Part shown: positions 9,053-17,329 of the stretch, in pieces
Position numbering within the stretch: the first letter of the stretch is position 1
How the letters are laid out: every line of letters begins with the position of its first letter
Assembly (NCBI GenBank): GCA_905221605.1
Contig: CAJNDS010000546.1
Coordinates: 787,824 to 830,323, forward strand
DNA: 42,500 nt
Direction of reading: 5' to 3'
Source: Symbiodinium natans
Taxonomy: Eukaryota; Sar; Dinophyceae; Suessiales; Symbiodiniaceae
The notes under the pieces: generated by a model
Seen by the model: the letters and a program-made list of their open reading frames with translations, nothing else
What the model was told of the DNA's origin: nothing
Databases searched by the model: none
Program-made: the position numbers and the translations under genes

Positions 9053-9092
9053 AAACTTTAAACTTTAAACTTTAAACTTTAAACTTTAAACC
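9053..9092. repeat. AAACTTT variant array
   Basis: Five or six tandem AAACTTT units are embedded in CCCTAAA, another locally homogenised variant. Confidence 0.85.
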
Positions 9093-9153
9093 CTAAACCC
9101 TAAACCCTACACCCTAAATTCTCCACGCCCTGCCCCCTCAACGGTGGCAACAG

Positions 9154-9203
9154 GACTTGTCTGACATCTTCCAGGGTGACAAGAATTCGGCCTGGGGGCC
9201 CAG
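9154..9203 (+). CDS. probable exon, phase 0 start
   Basis: GGCAACAG|GAC TTG opens DLSDIFQGDKNSAWGP, with GC-rich codons. The frame is also open upstream (LHALPPQRWQQ), so the start is not certain. CCCTAAA lies upstream and TTTAGGG downstream. Confidence 0.5.
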
Positions 9204-9409
9204 AGGGCGTGGGTTGAGGGTTAGGGTTTAGGGTTTGGGGTTCAGGGCTCAGGGTTCAGGGTACAGGGTTTAGGGATTTGGGCTTAGGGTTGAACACTTC
9301 TGGGGTTTGAAGGTTGGGGTTTCTGATTTGGGGTTGAGGGTGGGCAGGTTTGGAGTTGAGCCTCTCGAGTTGACGGGGTTCTAGGCTGAATCTCATGTGT
9401 TTCCCTGCT

Positions 9410-9565
9410 ACTGCCCTCTATCCTACCCCCCCCTCCCCCCCAAGTTCCCCCCCTTAAATGACCTCAGTTAGGCTCAGTTACCTAGTTACCCCTCGAGAGC
9501 CTTAATTTATCGGGGGGCACCTTGGGAGCAGGGGGGCGGGGGGCGGGGCGGGGGTAGTATGGAGG
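9410..9565. mobile_element. repeat H copy 1, C/G-rich palindrome
   Basis: CTATCCTACCCC on the left mirrors GGGGTAGTATGGAGG on the right. It is related to 32440-32580. Non-coding. Confidence 0.55.
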
Positions 9566-9581
9566 GGTAACCCATCATGAT

Positions 9582-9695
9582 AATCTGGGCTTTGGAGTAC
9601 TATACTTTAATACTTTTTTGGTTTGGGGTTCCCATTATAGCTACTTATACCTAAAAAGTATATACTTTTTTTCCTGGGTCTACTCCAGAGGTAGG
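9582..9695. repeat. dispersed repeat G, copy 2
   Basis: Shares GGAGTACTATACTTTA and TTATAGCTACTTATACC with 231-330, and adds an inner AAAAGTATATACTTTTT palindrome. It directly adjoins repeat H. Confidence 0.6.
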
Positions 9696-9854
9696 TAATA
9701 GGGTTTTGTGTTTAGGGTTTCGAGTTAGCCTACGCACAGCCTTGAAAGTGTGCGGGTTTGTCATCGAAAGCCTAAACTGCCGTTTAGGGGGACCAGTTTC
9801 CCAAGAGCAGCACAAAGTACGAAGTTTTTGAATGGTTACTGTCTGTATTCTACC

Positions 9855-9904
9855 AGGGGCGTTTCGCGTGATCTTCCCCCCGACATACGAACATGAAGCT
9901 CGCA
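9855..9904 (+). CDS. exon candidate paired with 9959-10003
   Basis: CTACCAG|GG opens AFRVIFPPTYEHEAR to GCTCGCAG|GTACTC. The phase of this end matches the start of the next candidate across a 54-base GT-AG gap. Without that splice the same frame continues another 18 codons (SEEAVQLQNGMSN) to a stop, so the short intron is not proven. Confidence 0.4.
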
Positions 9905-9958
9905 GGTACTCAGAAGAAGCTGTTCAGTTACAAAACGGCATGTCCAATGCTTGTACAG

Positions 9959-10003
9959 GGTGCTAAATTTCGCGTTGAATTTGCGAAGCCCCGAGCCCTT
10001 GAG
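9959..10003 (+). CDS. exon candidate with GT donor
   Basis: TTGTACAG|G to CTTGAG|GTACCG, frame VLNFALNLRSPEPLR. Phase-compatible with 9855-9904. Confidence 0.4.
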
Positions 10004-10043
10004 GTACCGAAATGGTGCAGGGCTTAGGGTTTAGGGTTTCTAG

Positions 10044-10100
10044 ATCCCTCCCCGAAATCTGGGTGCAGGCTCCGAACATCTGGCGCCATGTTCAAGACAA
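10044..10100 (+). CDS. exon-like island
   Basis: After TTTCTAG the frame reads SLPEIWVQAPNIWRHVQDK and ends in TTTAGGG-like sequence. Confidence 0.35.
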
Positions 10101-10222
10101 GTCTAGGGTTTAAGGTTTAGGAAACCAGTTCTGTAAACCCTAAACCCTAAACCCTAAACCCTGAACACCCTTTTGAGTCTCATGTTGTGCAAGGCGGCAA
10201 CTTAGGATTGCAGGACCATGGG

Positions 10223-10470
10223 GCTAAACCCTAAACCCTAAACCCTAAACCCTAAACCCTAAACCCTAAACCCTAAACCCTAAACCCTAAACCCTAAACC
10301 CTAAACCCTAAACCCTAAACCCTAAACCCTAAACCTAAACTAAACCCTACACCCTACACCCTAAACCCTAAACCCTAAACCCTAAACCCTAAACCCTAAA
10401 CCCTAAACCCTAAACCCTAAACCCTAAACCCTAAACCCTAAACCCTAAACCCTAAACCCTAAACCCTAAA
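10223..10470. repeat. longest CCCTAAA array
   Basis: About 34 units, almost perfect, with one disturbed patch near 10331-10362 (CTAAACTAAACCCTACACC). It ends 20-25 bases before the next exon. An array this long and pure is either young or kept homogeneous. Confidence 0.95.
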
Positions 10471-10496
10471 CCCCAGCCCTGAACCACAGCTGCGAG

Positions 10497-10599
10497 GAGC
10501 TCATCATGACGTTCATCCCAGAGCAGGGCGAACCAAAGCCGCCACCGAAGGCGGCCAGGGGGCCCACAAACACTGAAACCGGTTCCCAAGACGTCCGCG
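10497..10599 (+). CDS. probable exon, Pro/Lys-rich
   Basis: TGCGAG|GAG CTC opens ELIMTFIPEQGEPKPPPK with strongly GC-rich codons. A phase-0 GC donor (AAG|GCGGCC) lies at 10551; otherwise the frame runs to 10599. CCCTAAA lies upstream, TTTAGGG downstream. The composition resembles the A/P/K-rich exons at 12268, 26378 and 27079. Confidence 0.6.
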
Positions 10600-10723
10600 G
10601 TGTAGGGTTTAGGGTTTCGGGTTTAGGGTTTAGGGTTCAGATCCTTGGCTGGTTTTTGGCTTGTATGGGCGTCTTATCGAGGTATTGAGGGTACCTTTGT
10701 TTGGCGTGCTTAAGTACGCAATG

Positions 10724-10747
10724 CGGGGGGGGGGGGGGGGGGGGGGG
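10724..10747. repeat. poly-G run
   Basis: About 24 consecutive G. Similar runs occur at 1617, 12247, 12983, 18016 and 21210, and C runs at 23669, 30571 and 30769. The lengths may be unreliable in an assembly. Confidence 0.8.
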
Positions 10748-10867
10748 ATTCTGGCTTCTGTGCTTAGCAGGCCTCAAGCCAGAAGCCTCTAGAATGTTCC
10801 CTTCTAGTCTAACCCTAAACCCTAGACCCTAAGCCCTAAACCCTAAACCGGTCTAACCCTGTTATAG

Positions 10868-10920
10868 CGGTCTGAAGTCAAGGCCCTTATTCGTATATAA
10901 GGCTTATAGAACAAGGGACC
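10868..10920. repeat. family E fragment
   Basis: CGTATATAAGGCTTATAGAACAAGGGACCC matches the right end of the element at 37590-37850. The flanks at 10800-10865 and 10920-10955 are CCCTAAA units. Confidence 0.5.
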
Positions 10921-11180
10921 CTCAACCCTCAACCCTAAACCCTAAACCCCTAATTAAGGGCCCATACTTGGAACCCGAGACAAAAAATGCCTCTTCAACC
11001 GGTTGAGGGTTTAGGCAATTGCTCCTAGTTGACCAGTGAGCTTCCTTTCTTTAGGGTTTAGGGTTTCGGGTTTAGGGTTTTGGGTTTTGGGTTTAGGGTT
11101 TAGGGTTTAGGATTCAGGGTGGGCAAGGAGGTCAATTAGGGTTCTTGAGTCTTGATCTCTCCCCCCCTTTCTCGCTTCAG

Positions 11181-11208
11181 TTAAATCTACTACTTGCTGA
11201 AGAACACT
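11181..11208 (+). CDS. micro-exon candidate after strong pyrimidine tract
   Basis: A C/T-rich tract ends in CGCTTCAG, and the next frame reads LNLLLAEEH. The donor is not clear. Confidence 0.3.
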
Positions 11209-11277
11209 AGGGTTTAGGGTTTAGGATTTAGGGTTTGGAGTTTGGGGTTTAGAGTTTAGGATTGAGGCTTTTACAAG

Positions 11278-11345
11278 GGCAAAATGGTGATTGTCTTTTT
11301 GTTTGTTGGAGAGGTTCTTAAGCAAATATTAGGATACCCATCATG
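11278..11345 (+). CDS. probable exon with membrane-like segment
   Basis: TTACAAG|GGC AAA ATG opens GKMVIVFLFVGEVLKQ and continues ILGYPS(W). The pattern (hydrophobic run, E, LK, G) resembles the second membrane helix of voltage-gated cation channels, but this is only a pattern and no pore or S4 can be assigned. Confidence 0.4.
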
Positions 11346-11374
11346 GTGTGTTGTATGCTTTGTTTAGCATGGCT

Positions 11375-11600
11375 TCCCTAGGATTTGGGGTCTTGCGATT
11401 TGGCAGTTTAGAGGTTTACGGGCTCAGGTGGCGGCGGTGTGGGGGGTTGAGGGAGCACGATTCAAGTAGGGGTTATTGTCCTCCCTTAAGGTTGGGATCG
11501 CAGCCATCCGTTGATGACTTTGAACCAAATAGCACGAAAACTGAAAAGTGTAGTGTTGGTGCTGGGGCATCAAAAAGTTTAACCTTGTCTTGCCTCAGCT
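11375..11600 (+). CDS. open frame, uncertain
   Basis: A frame from 11348 is open to beyond 11600. Its middle part, QPSVDDFEPNSTKTEK after GATCGCAG (11500), looks most protein-like. It ends within the family A element at 11608, so the last part is read-through. Confidence 0.3.
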
Positions 11601-11639
11601 GGAGAAGTACTTGGAGGTTCATGGCGCTTCATACCCCAA

Positions 11640-11750
11640 TTTTGGGATGTTCCCCCTTGTACTAACAGTCCTTAATAGGGATTATATTAGGGGGGCGGGG
11701 GGGTACTATAATCCCTATTATTCACTGTTAGTAGAAGGGGAAACATCCCA
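11640..11750. mobile_element. MITE-like family B, copy 4, nested
   Basis: A complete palindromic copy, TTGGGATGTTCCCCCTTGTA to GAAGGGGAAACATCCCA, with a G-rich centre. It sits inside family A. Confidence 0.8.
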
Positions 11751-11823
11751 AGCCCAATTGTAATTGCACTTAAAACCCAAGGATAACCCTATTAGGGCAC
11801 TTCTGGCTTGTAAGTGGCTTGCG

Positions 11824-11931
11824 AGGATGCCCCGGAGTGCCCTTATTCCCTTTTTTGGGGGTCTGGGTTCGCCTCTAAACCCCTTTAAGCACACAAAGGG
11901 TACCCTTTTTCATCCTAGGATACTGAGCATC
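11824..11931. mobile_element. family C element, nested
   Basis: It runs from AGGATGC to CTAGGATACTGAGCATCC, with GTGCCCTTATTCCCTTTT inside. It is homologous to 26160-26365. Confidence 0.65.
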
Positions 11932-12014
11932 CGAGCGTATAATAAGTACCGTTATCATTGGGTTATCCCTAAACCCCAAACCCTAAACCCCAAACCCTAA
12001 ACCCTGAACCCCAG

Positions 12015-12090
12015 GAGAGCGGCAGTCCGGAGAACTTCTTTGGAAACCGGCTTCGAAGAATGAGCCGCCCGGGGACTTGGCATCACCGAT
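12015..12090 (+). CDS. probable exon
   Basis: CCCCAG|GAG AGC opens ESGSPENFFGNRLRRMSRPG and continues TWHHR to CCGAT|GTTAGG. The acceptor AG is made by a variant telomere-like unit. CCCTAAA lies upstream, TTTAGGG downstream. Confidence 0.5.
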
Positions 12091-12267
12091 GTTAGGGTTC
12101 CGGGCCTAGGATCTCGGGGTTTAGGGTTTAGGGTTTAGGGTTTAGGGTTTAGGGTTTAGGGTTTAGGGTTTAGGGTTGGGGTGTTTTGGGGCTGGAGCCG
12201 AAAACCCTGGAACCCTCAACCCCTTCGGGGTTTGAAGGTTGGGGAGGGGGGGGGGGGGGGGGGGGCG

Positions 12268-12310
12268 CCAAGCAAAAATCTGCTCCCAAGGCGCCGAAGG
12301 AAGAGCAGGG
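12268..12310 (+). CDS. exon-like island, A/K/P-rich
   Basis: Directly after about 20 G the frame reads AKQKSAPKAPKEEQG, similar in composition to EAPSEAPKAPKNAAK at 27079. No AG acceptor is visible because of the G run. Confidence 0.4.
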
Positions 12311-12444
12311 TTACACTTAGGGTTCAGGATTTAGGGTTTGAGTTTAGGGTTTAGGGTTAGGTTGTAGGGTTTAGGGTTTAGGGTTTAGGGCAATAGATGC
12401 TTTATACTGTTTGGGGCTTCCTTATATAGAAGGAATCGTAAAGC

Positions 12445-12630
12445 TTGGGCCCTTCCAACCTTTGGGTATTAAGCAGAGAAGCAGAGTCACAAGTAGGGGC
12501 AGCTTTAGTTCTGGTTGGTCGTTGCCTTCTTTCCGGTACACTTGCCCCACACAGGGCTGATTCTAAAGCAAGGTTCCTCTGCGTCCTTGCAAGAAACCTG
12601 CAACATGCCAGCAACCGACGGCGCCCGGTA
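12445..12630 (+). CDS. open frame ending at a GT donor
   Basis: The frame is open for about 60 codons, including SREAESQVGAALVLVGRCLL and ARNLQHASNRRRP, to GCGCCCG|GTAACC. A minus-strand frame (12402-12638) is also open. Family A begins right after, at 12649. Confidence 0.4.
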
Positions 12631-12648
12631 ACCTTCATCCCTAAACGC

Positions 12649-12772
12649 TACTTGGAGGTTCAGGGTACTTGTAACCCCAGTTATAACTGTACCTAGAAGC
12701 CCCCTCAGTCCTGTAACTAGGTTGTACCTAGATTTATAACTGTGGTTAACAGTAGCCATGAACCTCGAAGTA
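12649..12772. mobile_element. MITE-like family A, full copy
   Basis: Ends TACTTGGAGGTTCAGGGTAC and GTAGCCATGAACCTCGAAGTA. The interior is AT-rich and partly self-complementary. Confidence 0.75.
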
Positions 12773-12827
12773 ACCCCTCTGCACTGCTCTCTCTCCGCTC
12801 ACCGTGCACTTGCTGTAGATTCTGCGT

Positions 12828-12917
12828 GTAAACCCTAAACCCTAAACCCTAAACCCTAAACCCTAAACCCTAAACCCTAAACCCTAAACCCTAAACCCTA
12901 AACCCTAAACCCTAAAC
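12828..12917. repeat. CCCTAAA array
   Basis: About 12 units. The stretch 12930-13180 that follows holds a poly-G run directly after CTTCTTCAG (12983) and only weak frames. Confidence 0.95.
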
Positions 12918-13186
12918 CTGAACCCCAAATCCCCCAAATTCCATCCCATCGTTCAAAGACACGCCTCAACTCCTCTTCTTCAGGGGGGGGGGGGGGGGGG
13001 GGGGCATCCCGCGCCCCTCCCCCCCCCTAACAAAGAAGCAAACAAAAGCAACTACCAACCCTGAACCCTAAACCCTAGACCCTAGACCCTAAACCCTAGC
13101 GAAGCTTGAAACATTATCTAAGACGCCAGTTCCATATTAGTGTGAGCTAGAAGTCATGTCATCCCATCCCCAGCCACCCATGAAGG

Positions 13187-13240
13187 GAGTTTAGGGTTTA
13201 GGGTTTAGGGTTTAGGGTTTAGGGTTTAGGGTTTAGGGTT
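13187..13240. repeat. TTTAGGG array
   Basis: Seven units run straight into a tiny island, GTGACTCTTTGGAGTGGCAG, that ends at a GTAGGT donor (13254). Confidence 0.9.
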
Positions 13241-13457
13241 AGGGTGACTCTTTGGAGTGGCAGGTAGGTTCAGGAAGCAGATCACCCACCTCCCCCCCCC
13301 CCGTAGCAGCCCAACTGGGAATCCTAATTTCTCAAGCCCCTAAACTCTAGACCCTAAGCCCTAAACCCCACCCTAAACCCCAAACCCTAACGAAAAGAAA
13401 CACAAACATCTAGCTCCTTGATCTCTCTGCACCCTACGAGCCCCCCTCCTGCACCAG

Positions 13458-13520
13458 ACATCTTCACCGCCGTTGGAGATTCCAACGACTGACGGCTCCA
13501 TGCGGCCCCAAGCTCGGGAC
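13458..13520 (+). CDS. probable exon, 21 codons, phase 0-0
   Basis: TGCACCAG to CGGGAC|GTAGTC, exactly 63 bases: SSPPLEIPTTDGSMRPQARD after a first Thr. A second frame is open for half of it. CCCTAAA lies upstream, TTTAGGG downstream. Confidence 0.45.
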
Positions 13521-13630
13521 GTAGTCAGGGTTTAGGGGTGAGGGTTTGGGGTTTAGGGTTTAGGGTTTAGGGTTTGGGGTTTCGGGTTTAGGGTTTAGGG
13601 TTTAGGGTTTAGGGTTTCGAAGAGAAACAG

Positions 13631-13680
13631 ATCTCCAAGTACCTACTTGTGGCATGCCCGGAAGTGTGTGTTCTTCGTAC
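13631..13680 (+). CDS. exon-like island with GTAAAC donor
   Basis: GAAACAG then ISKYLLVACPEVCVLRT to CGTAC|GTAAAC. The frame is open upstream to the TTTAGGG array. Confidence 0.4.
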
Positions 13681-13819
13681 GTAAACCTACTTTGGTAGGT
13701 ATGCCTAGGAGGGTTTATATAGGGTTTGGGGTTTAGGGTTTAGGGTTTAGGGTTTGCTGGGTCTGTGGACAGGGCTAGACTCCACTGTGCAATGCCGATG
13801 ACTCAACACTGAATAACGC

Positions 13820-13925
13820 ACAAAAGCATCCGCCTGCAACGAACACAGCTTTTGGACAAACGCTGTCCAGGTTCAAAGCACGCGGCTACTAGTTGCTGAA
13901 GAACCACCTTTAAAAGACAGTCCCC
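13820..13925 (+). CDS. exon-like island, two frames open
   Basis: One frame reads NEHSFWTNAVQVQSTRLLVA then EEPPLKDSPPY; the other reads HPPATNTAFGQTLSRFKARG. The island has no repeats. The frame cannot be decided. Confidence 0.3.
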
Positions 13926-14004
13926 CTTATTAGCGCTGTACTGGGAATATTATTCTTGAGTTTCTCGAGGGGGGTGTTAAGTAAATAGTAGATGGTCGCT
14001 GTGC

Positions 14005-14085
14005 TAGAACGGACCTTACCCACAAAACAAAGAAGGCAGACCCCTCCATCGCTCCAAGTAAGACAGTCTGCTGGCCCGATCCTCT
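14005..14085 (+). CDS. exon-like island
   Basis: After GTGCTAG frames read DLTHKTKKADPSIAPSKTVC, or NGPYPQNKEGRPLHRSK to a TAAG donor-like end. Confidence 0.3.
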
Positions 14086-14102
14086 TTGGATCTTGTGAAG
14101 TG

Positions 14103-14178
14103 TAGGGATTTAGGGATTTAGGGATTTAGGGACTTAGGGACTTAGGGACTTAGGGATTTAGGGATTTAGGGATTTGGG
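14103..14178. repeat. GGGATTTA 8-base variant array
   Basis: Nine or ten 8-base units (GGGATTTA, with GGGACTTA in the middle), one base longer than the telomere unit. A distinct, locally amplified variant. Confidence 0.9.
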
Positions 14179-14189
14179 GCTTAGATCTT

Positions 14190-14325
14190 TGGCCTCGGGT
14201 TTTCTTGCATGTCATATGGAAGGTTTGGAGAAGCTTTTCTGATACACAGCAAGACGGAAAGGCTTCTCGGATACACAACAAGACGAAAGCGCGGGGGAAA
14301 ACAGATAACGACGACCTCCGTTCAC
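14190..14325 (+). CDS. exon-like island with internal duplication
   Basis: A frame reads WPRVFLHVIWKVWRSF and then SDTQQDGKASRIHNKTKARG. Bases about 14230-14258 and 14264-14290 are a diverged direct repeat (TACACAGCAAGACGGAAAG / TACACAACAAGACGAAAG). The other + frame is also open. Confidence 0.3.
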
Positions 14326-14627
14326 AAACCCTATGCCCTAATCCCTAAACCCTATATCGAACTCATTAATGAGTACTGTAAAGAGCAATGCAAACCCCAG
14401 TTTCTGCAACTGTAGCCCTCCAAAATTGGCCTTTGTCATGCCCTGTATTGCGAATAATGTGATTTCCCATGCAAAACGCTTCTCCTTCAAGATCGACATG
14501 GCACAAATGGCCCCCAACCGAAGCCCTAAACTACCCCCAAACCCTGAACTACCCCCAAAACCTGGCCACCCCAACCCCCCACGTCCCGAAAGTCCCAAAA
14601 CGAAAAGCAGATTCTCCTACTACCCAG

Positions 14628-14668
14628 GAGTTGTACAGCGACCTAGACATCGGCGTTTTCGGGGCTTA
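14628..14668 (+). CDS. micro-exon candidate
   Basis: CTACCCAG|GAG opens ELYSDLDIGVFGA, ended by TAG at 14667-14669. The same frame is open upstream through PKVPKRKADSPTTQ, partly made of telomere-like sequence. Confidence 0.35.
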
Positions 14669-14702
14669 GTCGCAGGGCTTCGGGTTAGGGTTTCGGGTGT
14701 TC

Positions 14703-14757
14703 AGGCCCTGTTGCTTGTTTTGTCACGCTCTTCAACCTTGCGAAATCCCAACTGCTA
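14703..14757 (+). CDS. exon-like island
   Basis: GTGTTCAG|G then ALLLVLSRSSTLRNPN, or in another frame PCCLFCHALQPCEIPTAK. Frame undecided. Confidence 0.3.
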
Positions 14758-14832
14758 AGCTCCAAACCCAAAACTCTAAACCCTAAAGTCTAGACCAACA
14801 ACCTTGGACTCTAAACCCTGAATTCTGAACCA

Positions 14833-14940
14833 GCAGAACGCCCAGGTCTCGAAGAAGAAATTGCGCGAAATTTTCAAGCTCGCACAAGCGCCACAGAATG
14901 ATGGTAGAAACACGAGGATGCTCTGCACCCTATTAAATAA
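14833..14940 (+). CDS. probable exon, basic helix
   Basis: After GAACCAG the frame reads NAQVSKKKLREIFKLAQAPQ and on through NTRMLCTLLNK to AATAA|GTTTTT. About 36 codons in one frame. The short intron that follows (14941 to about 15015) carries GGGTCTAGGC and its exact complement GCCTAGACCC. Confidence 0.45.
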
Positions 14941-15013
14941 GTTTTTGGGATTTCGGGTCTAGGCAGTAGACGAGTCCCTTGTGAAAAAGGGCCTAGACCC
15001 TAAAACCCCAAAC

Positions 15014-15100
15014 CTTTGAGCTCAAAACTGTTAGCAAACATCCCGAAGCAACTTCAGTTAATAGGAGTGTCCAGCAGCAGCTTTACTTACGCATCTAGCC
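15014..15100 (+). CDS. exon-like island
   Basis: The frame reads KLLANIPKQLQLIGVSSSSF then TYASSQ, open for about 33 codons. Confidence 0.35.
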
Positions 15101-15239
15101 AGTAGAACCTCCTAGGCATTTGGGGATTTCCGGGTGCACGGATGACATGACAAACGAGCCCTGAAGTAACCCTAAACCCTAAACCCAGGATCTTCTTTCC
15201 AGATCCTCCCAAAGGTCTGGGTCTTAGGAGGGTTTTGAG

Positions 15240-15288
15240 GCTTACTGGGGCACCCGGACTGGAGGCGAAGCAGTCAAACTGGCAGCAG
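15240..15288 (+). CDS. exon-like island
   Basis: TTTTGAG|G opens LTGAPGLEAKQSNWQQ and continues into CCCTAAG. The fragment of family D at 15202-15222 lies just before. Confidence 0.4.
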
Positions 15289-15362
15289 AACCCTAAGCAC
15301 GAATCCGGAAAACCCTAACCCCTAACCCCTAAACCCTAAACCCTAAACCCTAAACCCACCAG

Positions 15363-15436
15363 CCACATCTACCATCACTCCTGTCATAACCCTGACGGAG
15401 TCAGGAGTCGAGCGCCTTGCAATGCAAACTCCTCCA
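15363..15436 (+). CDS. probable exon with GT donor
   Basis: CCACCAG then TSTITPVITLTESGVERLAM to CTCCAG|GTCAGAG; the same frame is open on to 15475 (RRSGRRRVA). CCCTAAA lies upstream, TTTAGGG downstream. Confidence 0.45.
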
Positions 15437-15537
15437 GGTCAGAGAGGGAGGCGGAGCGGTAGGCGTCGGGTGGCTTTAGGGTTTCGGGTTTAGGGTTTAG
15501 GGTTTAGGGTTATTCACACAGTACAGAATGCAACCAG

Positions 15538-15597
15538 GATCCAGACTTTGTAAGCCGCTTGTGAGGGGAACCTACCCGGCCGAAACTGCACGACCAA
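15538..15597 (+). CDS. probable exon
   Basis: AACCAG|GA then SRLCKPLVRGTYPAETARPR. The frame is also open upstream to the TTTAGGG tract (LFTQYRMQPG). Confidence 0.4.
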
Positions 15598-15660
15598 GAG
15601 GCCTAAACCCGAAACCCTAAACCCTAAGCCCTAGAATGTAGGGTAAAGGGTTTGGCACAG

Positions 15661-15729
15661 GGCCTCAACCCCGAAACCATACTCTTGACAATTCCGAGAG
15701 GAAGCCGTACAGAAACTCAAGGTTCACAG
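15661..15729 (+). CDS. probable exon with GT donor
   Basis: TTGGCACAG|GG then PQPRNHTLDNSERKPYRNSR to CTCAAG|GTTCAC or TTCACAG|GTTGGG. Confidence 0.4.
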
Positions 15730-15756
15730 GTTGGGCACATGGGTTCCTGAATCCCT

Positions 15757-15826
15757 AAGCCCTAAACCCTAAACCCTAAACCCTAAACCCTAAACCCTAA
15801 ACCCTAAACCCTAAACCCTAAACCCG
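15757..15826. repeat. CCCTAAA array
   Basis: About nine units. It is followed at 15833-15910 by a fragment of family E (GGTCCCTTGGCTTCTTTACAG), then by TTTAGGG units at 15957-16030. I see no gene in 15830-16050. Confidence 0.9.
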
Positions 15827-16192
15827 AATTGGTCCCTTGGCTTCTTTACAGGCTTTTGAAGTATGGCCACACCTTGGCTTGATAAGGCTTATGAGGGGCA
15901 TTGGGGGTTTTAGGGTTTTAGAGGACTAAAAGGTTTCCTAGGCTAAGTTGGGGTGCAGGGTTTAGGGTTTAGGGTTTAGGGTTAGGGTTTAGTGTTAAAG
16001 GTTTCGGGTTTAGAGTTTAGGGTTTAGGGGGAATTAGGACCGTCGGGAACAGGCACCCACGCCCGAAACCCTACACCCCAATTACACTTTCCTTGAAGCT
16101 TCCCTCACCATCTGGTCATGACAACCCACGCCCGCCAAGTGTCTCACTGAGCTGAAAAAAGGCTCCCGTTTTCTCGTTTTCTTTTGAACCTC

Positions 16193-16377
16193 GCTTGAAG
16201 GTTCATGGGTACTCTTAAGGGGCCATAAAGGTCTGGGAAGACTGAATTCAGCGACTTCACCAACTTCTAAGGAAAACTATGTCCTAATTACAAAGGCCTA
16301 CTTGAATGTTCAAGGGTAATTTACAAGTAGGCTATAAGTAGCCAGTTACAACTACAGCCTACCCGTGAACCTCGAAG
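16193..16377. mobile_element. MITE-like family A, full copy
   Basis: GCTTGAAGGTTCATGGGTAC to CTACCCGTGAACCTCGAAG. It is separated by only about 130 bases from the next copy at 16508. Confidence 0.75.
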
Positions 16378-16505
16378 CGCTCCACACGAGGGATTGCGAA
16401 AGAACCGTTGTCGCCGGCTGCGACTCACAGTGGCTAAGGCCTATAAGAGCTTTGGGCCCTGCCTCACAGGCTCTAGAGCTCTCGTCTCCTAGGGTCCTAC
16501 ACTAC
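16378..16505 (+). CDS. exon candidate between two MITE copies
   Basis: The frame ALHTRDCERTVVAGCDSQWL continues through ALGPASQALELSSPR. It begins exactly at the AG ending family A copy 16193-16377 and stops just before the next copy. Either a real exon with an acceptor provided by the element, or chance. Confidence 0.35.
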
Positions 16506-16507
16506 CT

Positions 16508-16639
16508 ACTTGGGAGGTGCAGAGTTCTTAACAACCGAACTATAAGTGTACTTCTAACCCAACAGAGCACTCAAAGGGCTTCTAAGTGGGTTAGAAGTAC
16601 AGTTGTAATTGGGTTAGAAGTACCCTGAACTTCCAAGTA
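16508..16639. mobile_element. MITE-like family A, full copy
   Basis: TACTTGGGAGGTGCAGAGT to ACCCTGAACTTCCAAGTA. The interior has a repeated GTGGGTTAGAAGTA motif. Confidence 0.75.
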
Positions 16640-16679
16640 GAATACGGCCCAAGCACTCATTGTGCCTCTTTCCTTGTAG

Positions 16680-16748
16680 GGTATAGTTAAGGTGGAAGTT
16701 GTACAGGACCCAATCACAAAGCTTTACAAGAAAAGCCGATATCAATAA
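16680..16748 (+). CDS. probable terminal exon with stop
   Basis: A pyrimidine-rich tract ends in CCTTGTAG|GGT, and the frame reads GIVKVEVVQDPITKLYKKSR then YQ and TAA at 16746-16748. This is the best stop-containing exon in the first half. The last residues are basic. Over 400 bases of degenerate repeats follow, as expected past a gene end. Confidence 0.5.
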   Translation, partial: GIVKVEVVQDPITKLYKKSRYQ

Positions 16749-16784
16749 TGCCGAGAAGTCCTTCTGAGTCACCTTAAACCCTCA

Positions 16785-17208
16785 ATTCACCTCAACCCTG
16801 GCGTTCCAAAACCCTGAACCCTAAAACCTCAATCCCTGAACCGAAAAATCTAAATCCTGAAACCTAAAACCCTGAACCCGAAATCCTGAAACCCAAAGCC
16901 TGAAGCCCACAACCCTACATCCTAAACACTAAATCCTGAAACCTACAACCCAAATTCCCTCAACCCTAAAGCATAAATTCTGAAAGCCTAAACCTTAAAC
17001 CCTAAACTCTGAAGCCCTAAATCCTGAAACCCTCAACCCGAACCCGTAAACCCTGAAACCCAAGACCCTAAGTCCCGAAGCCTAAGCTGTCAATCCTGAA
17101 ACCTTAAGCCCTAAACCCTACATCCTCAATCCCTAAATACTAATTCCCTAGTCCCTGAATTCCTAAACCTTAAACTCTAAATCCTGAAACCCTACGCCCT
17201 AAACCCTG
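16785..17208. repeat. degenerate CCCTGAAA/CCCTAAA tract
   Basis: More than 420 bases of drifted units (CCCTGAAA, ACCTAAAA, CCCTCAA). No gene. Confidence 0.85.
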
Positions 17209-17325
17209 GGCGCAACTGCTCAAAGCTACCTGGCGAAACACAGCGGCCCTCGCGAAACAGGGGGGCTGCCATGAAAACCCGGAGCCTCCGAGCCTCTCAC
17301 GAAATCCCCCGTCTAATAGCGTTGC
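17209..17325 (+). CDS. repeat-flanked island, two frames open
   Basis: One frame reads WAQLLKATWRNTAALAKQGG and continues CHENPEPPSLS; the other reads CSKLPGETQRPSRNRGAAMK. C-type units lie upstream and G-type downstream, as for other exons. Frame undecided. Confidence 0.4.
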
Positions 17326-17329
17326 ACTC

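Larger units (their letters stand above)
11608..11969. mobile_element. MITE-like family A with nested B and C elements
   Basis: The left end TACTTGGAGGTTCATGGCGC lies at 11608, and the right-end motif GTACCGTTATCATTGGG at about 11946. The element is split by a full family B copy (11640-11750) and a family C copy (11824-11931). This gives the order of insertion: A first, then B and C. Confidence 0.7.

Noticed and set aside
10223-10470. CRISPR-like array
   Set aside because: Units are seven bases with no spacers; it is a simple tandem telomere-like repeat.
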